Positions 62,127 to 64,000 of a stretch of 64,000 bases of DNA are shown piece by piece. This stretch comes from VRUE01 sp963715625 (GTDB lineage: Bacteria; Actinomycetota; Thermoleophilia; Solirubrobacterales; 70-9): NCBI GenBank assembly GCA_963715625.1, contig OY970260.1, positions 1,550,001-1,614,000 on the forward strand. Direction: 5' to 3'. A program made the translations under genes and the position numbers. How positions within the stretch are numbered: position 1 is the first letter of the stretch; the number at the start of each line of letters is the position of its first letter. The notes beneath the pieces are model-generated. The model worked only from the letters and a program-made list of their open reading frames with translations. It did no database searches and was not told where the DNA came from.

Positions 62127-62865
62127 GGCTCGCACCCGGTTCCACGCCATTGGCGAGAGCACGCCGCAGCGCCTGCTCGGACGCCCAGACGCTCGCGACT
62201 CCGGAAAGCCGTTTTGCTTTAGCAGGCCGAACGACGACGTTGAGCCGCTCGTCCTCGCCGAGATACGCGAGGCCGATTCCCGACTCGGCAAGCCGGCCGG
62301 CAGCCTCAAGTGGTGGGTGCGTGCCCAATACCAGCCAAACGGCATTCGCCCAGGCCTGGTAGGCCCACGCCTGGTGCGCCGCGCGTCGCCAGTCTGACCG
62401 CTTCAACTCGGTGGCGACCATCCGGCGTCCGACAGGGCGCCACGCGTCGTGGGTCCGGTAGCGACGGATGCGCCCGCCGTCCTCGACTAGCGCCCCTGTC
62501 TCCAGCCCGATCCCCACCGCGCGCCTAGCGCTCGAGTCACTGACGCGTAGGAGTCCGGCGAGGTCCGACACCGAACGCGTGGCCCGGCGGCAGGACATGA
62601 CGACCTGAAGGGCGAGAAAGTCATCGGTCGGATGTATGCCGGCCAGCCGCCGGTCCTTGACTGCGCCATGGTCGAACTGGACCGCCACCAAGTCGGCGAC
62701 AGCGAGTGGCCCGACAATCTCCCGAGCAACGAAGTCGGGGGCTTGCCTGAAGCGCCACCAGCACTCGGCCGCAGCGGCGGCCGGGTCGGTCATTTCGGAC
62801 TCCCGGGCGGGCGCCAGGGCCGGCGCGGACGTGGCTGCGCTCCAGGTGTCGGTGGGGGACGTCAT
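62074..62865 (-). CDS. Winged-helix protein with ExK nuclease-like segment
   Basis: Up to 263 residues (ATG 62865; ATG 62793 is also possible). A winged helix lies around residues 85-130 (SVSDLAGLLRVSDSSARRAV), followed by VATELKRSDWRRAAHQAWAY, a pattern of PD-(D/E)xK-like folds in which E-x-K carries the metal site, and a closing beta segment (DERLNVVVRP). It could be a regulator or a nuclease-fold DNA-binding protein. Convergent with, and overlapping, the kinase/CxCxxC pair. Confidence 0.72.
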   Translation of the reverse strand: MTSPTDTWSAATSAPALAPARESEMTDPAAAAAECWWRFRQAPDFVAREIVGPLAVADLVAVQFDHGAVKDRRLAGIHPTDDFLALQVVMSCRRATRSVSDLAGLLRVSDSSARRAVGIGLETGALVEDGGRIRRYRTHDAWRPVGRRMVATELKRSDWRRAAHQAWAYQAWANAVWLVLGTHPPLEAAGRLAESGIGLAYLGEDERLNVVVRPAKAKRLSGVASVWASEQALRRALANGVEPGASPTRGLARPRARLAVPGC

Positions 62866-63117
62866 GTTTCCGATTCTGACCAGTGAACCGCCGTGGCGTC
62901 TCCCAAAGCCAGCGACACGGAGACTATTCGCTGCTTCGCCCGGTTGCCCTCTCGGGACGCAGGGTCCGGTGCCTGAGGAGCGGGTCGGTCAGCCAAACCT
63001 GGGGCAAGAAATGGGGCAAGGTGCCCCACGGATTCCAGCCGATCTCCACGTAGCTCGATCGCCCGAAAACCGCGCTAGACTGTGCCCCACGTAGTTCAGC
63101 GGGGCTATGGGGGCGTT
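62866..63117. other. Right end of the element, no gene
   Basis: 252 bases. Includes the promoter side of the winged-helix gene and, just before attR, GTAGTTCAGCGGGG that resembles a tRNA D arm but cannot be folded into a full tRNA with the attR sequence. Confidence 0.6.
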
Positions 63118-63160
<43 letters not shown>

Positions 63161-63162
63161 AG

Positions 63163-63190
63163 GAAAAGGCCCCGGAAATGGGGCCTTTTC
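63163..63190. terminator. Hairpin after attR
   Basis: GAAAAGGCCCC/GGGGCCTTTTC with a 6-base loop followed by TGT. Probably the original terminator of the tRNA-Met gene, displaced by insertion of the element. Confidence 0.8.
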
Positions 63191-63246
63191 TGTAAGCGTT
63201 CAGTCGGGTAGGGGGACATAACCGCTGCCTGGCGAATCCCTTTGGC

Positions 63247-64000
63247 GTGGAGCGCGCCGAGGCCGAGGCGATCTATGACCAGGGTCGCGAGACCGTTGTC
63301 GCGGTGCTGCTCCGGATGGACGAACAGATCCAGCAGCTGACCAAGCAGGTCGCCGAGCAGGCCGCCAAACACGAGAAGCGGATCGCCGAGCTGGAGCGGC
63401 GCCTCAACCGCAACTCGCAGAACTCTTCTGTGCCGCCCAGCCAGGACCCGCCAGGCGCCCCGCAGCGCAAGCGGCCCGATCCCTCCGGGCGCTCGCAGGG
63501 CGCTCAGCCCGGGCACCGGGGCAAGGGGCGAAAGCTGTTGCCGGCGGAGGCCGTCGATCGGGTGGTGGACCATCGCCCGCAGCGCTGCGGCTGCGGGCAC
63601 CGCTTCGAGGAGGGCAATGCCGAGGGGGTGGGCACACCGGCCCGCCACCAGGTCACAGAGCTGCCCGAGATCGCCGTCGAAGTCACCGAGCATCGCCTGC
63701 ATCGCCACCGCTGCCCGGACTGCGGGAAGGCGACCCGCGCCGAGTTGCCGGCTGATGTGCCCGCCGGCGCCTTCGGGCCTCGCCTCGAAGCCGCGGTGGC
63801 GACACTTGCGGTGAGGAACCGCGTCTCCCGGCGCGACACGGTCGAGCTGGCCGCAGAGCTGTTCGGCGCAAGGCTCGCGAGCGGCACGGTGGACGCGATC
63901 CTCGCCCGCGCCGGGCAGGCGCTGGCCGAGCCCTACGAGGACCTGCTTGCCCAGGTTCGCAGCGCGCCGGCGCTGAACGTCGATGAGACAGGCTGGAAGC
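63247..64000 (+). CDS. tnpC: IS66-family transposase, N-terminal part (runs off window)
   Basis: At least 251 residues from GTG 63247. Features of IS66 TnpC in order: N-terminal coiled coil (LTKQVAEQAAKHEKRIAELE), the NSSVPPSQD segment, zinc-finger region (CGCGHRFEEG, HRHRCPDCGKA), helical domain and the start of the DDE domain (ALNVDETGWK with the first Asp). Neither terminal inverted repeat nor TnpA/TnpB partners are visible at this side, so it may be of the single-gene type. It lies outside attR, in the chromosome. Confidence 0.92.
   Translation, partial: MERAEAEAIYDQGRETVVAVLLRMDEQIQQLTKQVAEQAAKHEKRIAELERRLNRNSQNSSVPPSQDPPGAPQRKRPDPSGRSQGAQPGHRGKGRKLLPAEAVDRVVDHRPQRCGCGHRFEEGNAEGVGTPARHQVTELPEIAVEVTEHRLHRHRCPDCGKATRAELPADVPAGAFGPRLEAAVATLAVRNRVSRRDTVELAAELFGARLASGTVDAILARAGQALAEPYEDLLAQVRSAPALNVDETGWK

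Overview
The window is 64 kb of very GC-rich DNA carrying an actinobacterial housekeeping block. The order metG, tatD, rsmA, ispE ... glmU, prs ... rplY, pth ... mfd, a parvulin-like gene, eno, ftsB/divIC ... ppx is the order long known from mycobacteria and relatives, but here opened up by many unrelated genes. The paucity of classical actinomycete markers and the gene styles (HdeD, class I aldolase of archaeal type, DedA-PAP2 fusion, alpha/proline-rich sigma fusion) fit a deep-branching class such as Thermoleophilia; that placement is inference.

Region 1 (1-41.4 kb) is host chromosome: translation and tRNA genes (metG, rsmA, rplY, pth, tRNA-Gln, tRNA-Leu, initiator tRNA-Met), isoprenoid and cell-wall precursor synthesis (ispE, glmU, prs), repair (mfd, tatD), glycolysis (eno, class I aldolase), polyphosphate/ppGpp metabolism (ppx), oxidoreductases, membrane proteins and regulators. 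Its most striking property is a dense set of palindromic repeats. I recognise at least seven families (called A-H here), about 20 copies. They sit in intergenic gaps, over stop codons, over start codons and, remarkably, inside reading frames: in ispE, four times in one membrane glycosyltransferase gene, and in mfd where the reading frame is broken exactly at the palindrome. Family B (three copies) shows compensatory base changes in its stems and conserved single-stranded segments, so it looks like a structured RNA or DNA element rather than a simple terminator.

Region 2 (41,413-63,160) is an integrative element of about 21.7 kb inserted in the 3' half of the initiator tRNA-Met gene. It is bounded by exact 43-bp direct repeats (attL 41,413-41,455 and attR 63,118-63,160). 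It carries a tyrosine integrase, an excisionase-like protein, a TraG/VirD4-like ATPase, a replication-relaxation protein, an SSB-like protein, a DUF4314 protein and regulators, which form the mobility module. Cargo includes a 2.2-kilo-residue secreted beta-helix/RHS protein with a small membrane protein behind it (possible toxin-immunity pair), a 590-residue protein made of two copies of an XRE-XRE-HTH module, a PAP2 phosphatase, and at the right end a protein kinase, a protein with a CxCxxC motif and a winged-helix protein with an ExK motif, which together are a candidate uncharacterised defence or control unit. Palindrome families A-G were not seen inside this element.

Region 3 (63.2-64 kb) holds a terminator-like hairpin after attR and the 5' part of an IS66-type transposase that runs off the window.
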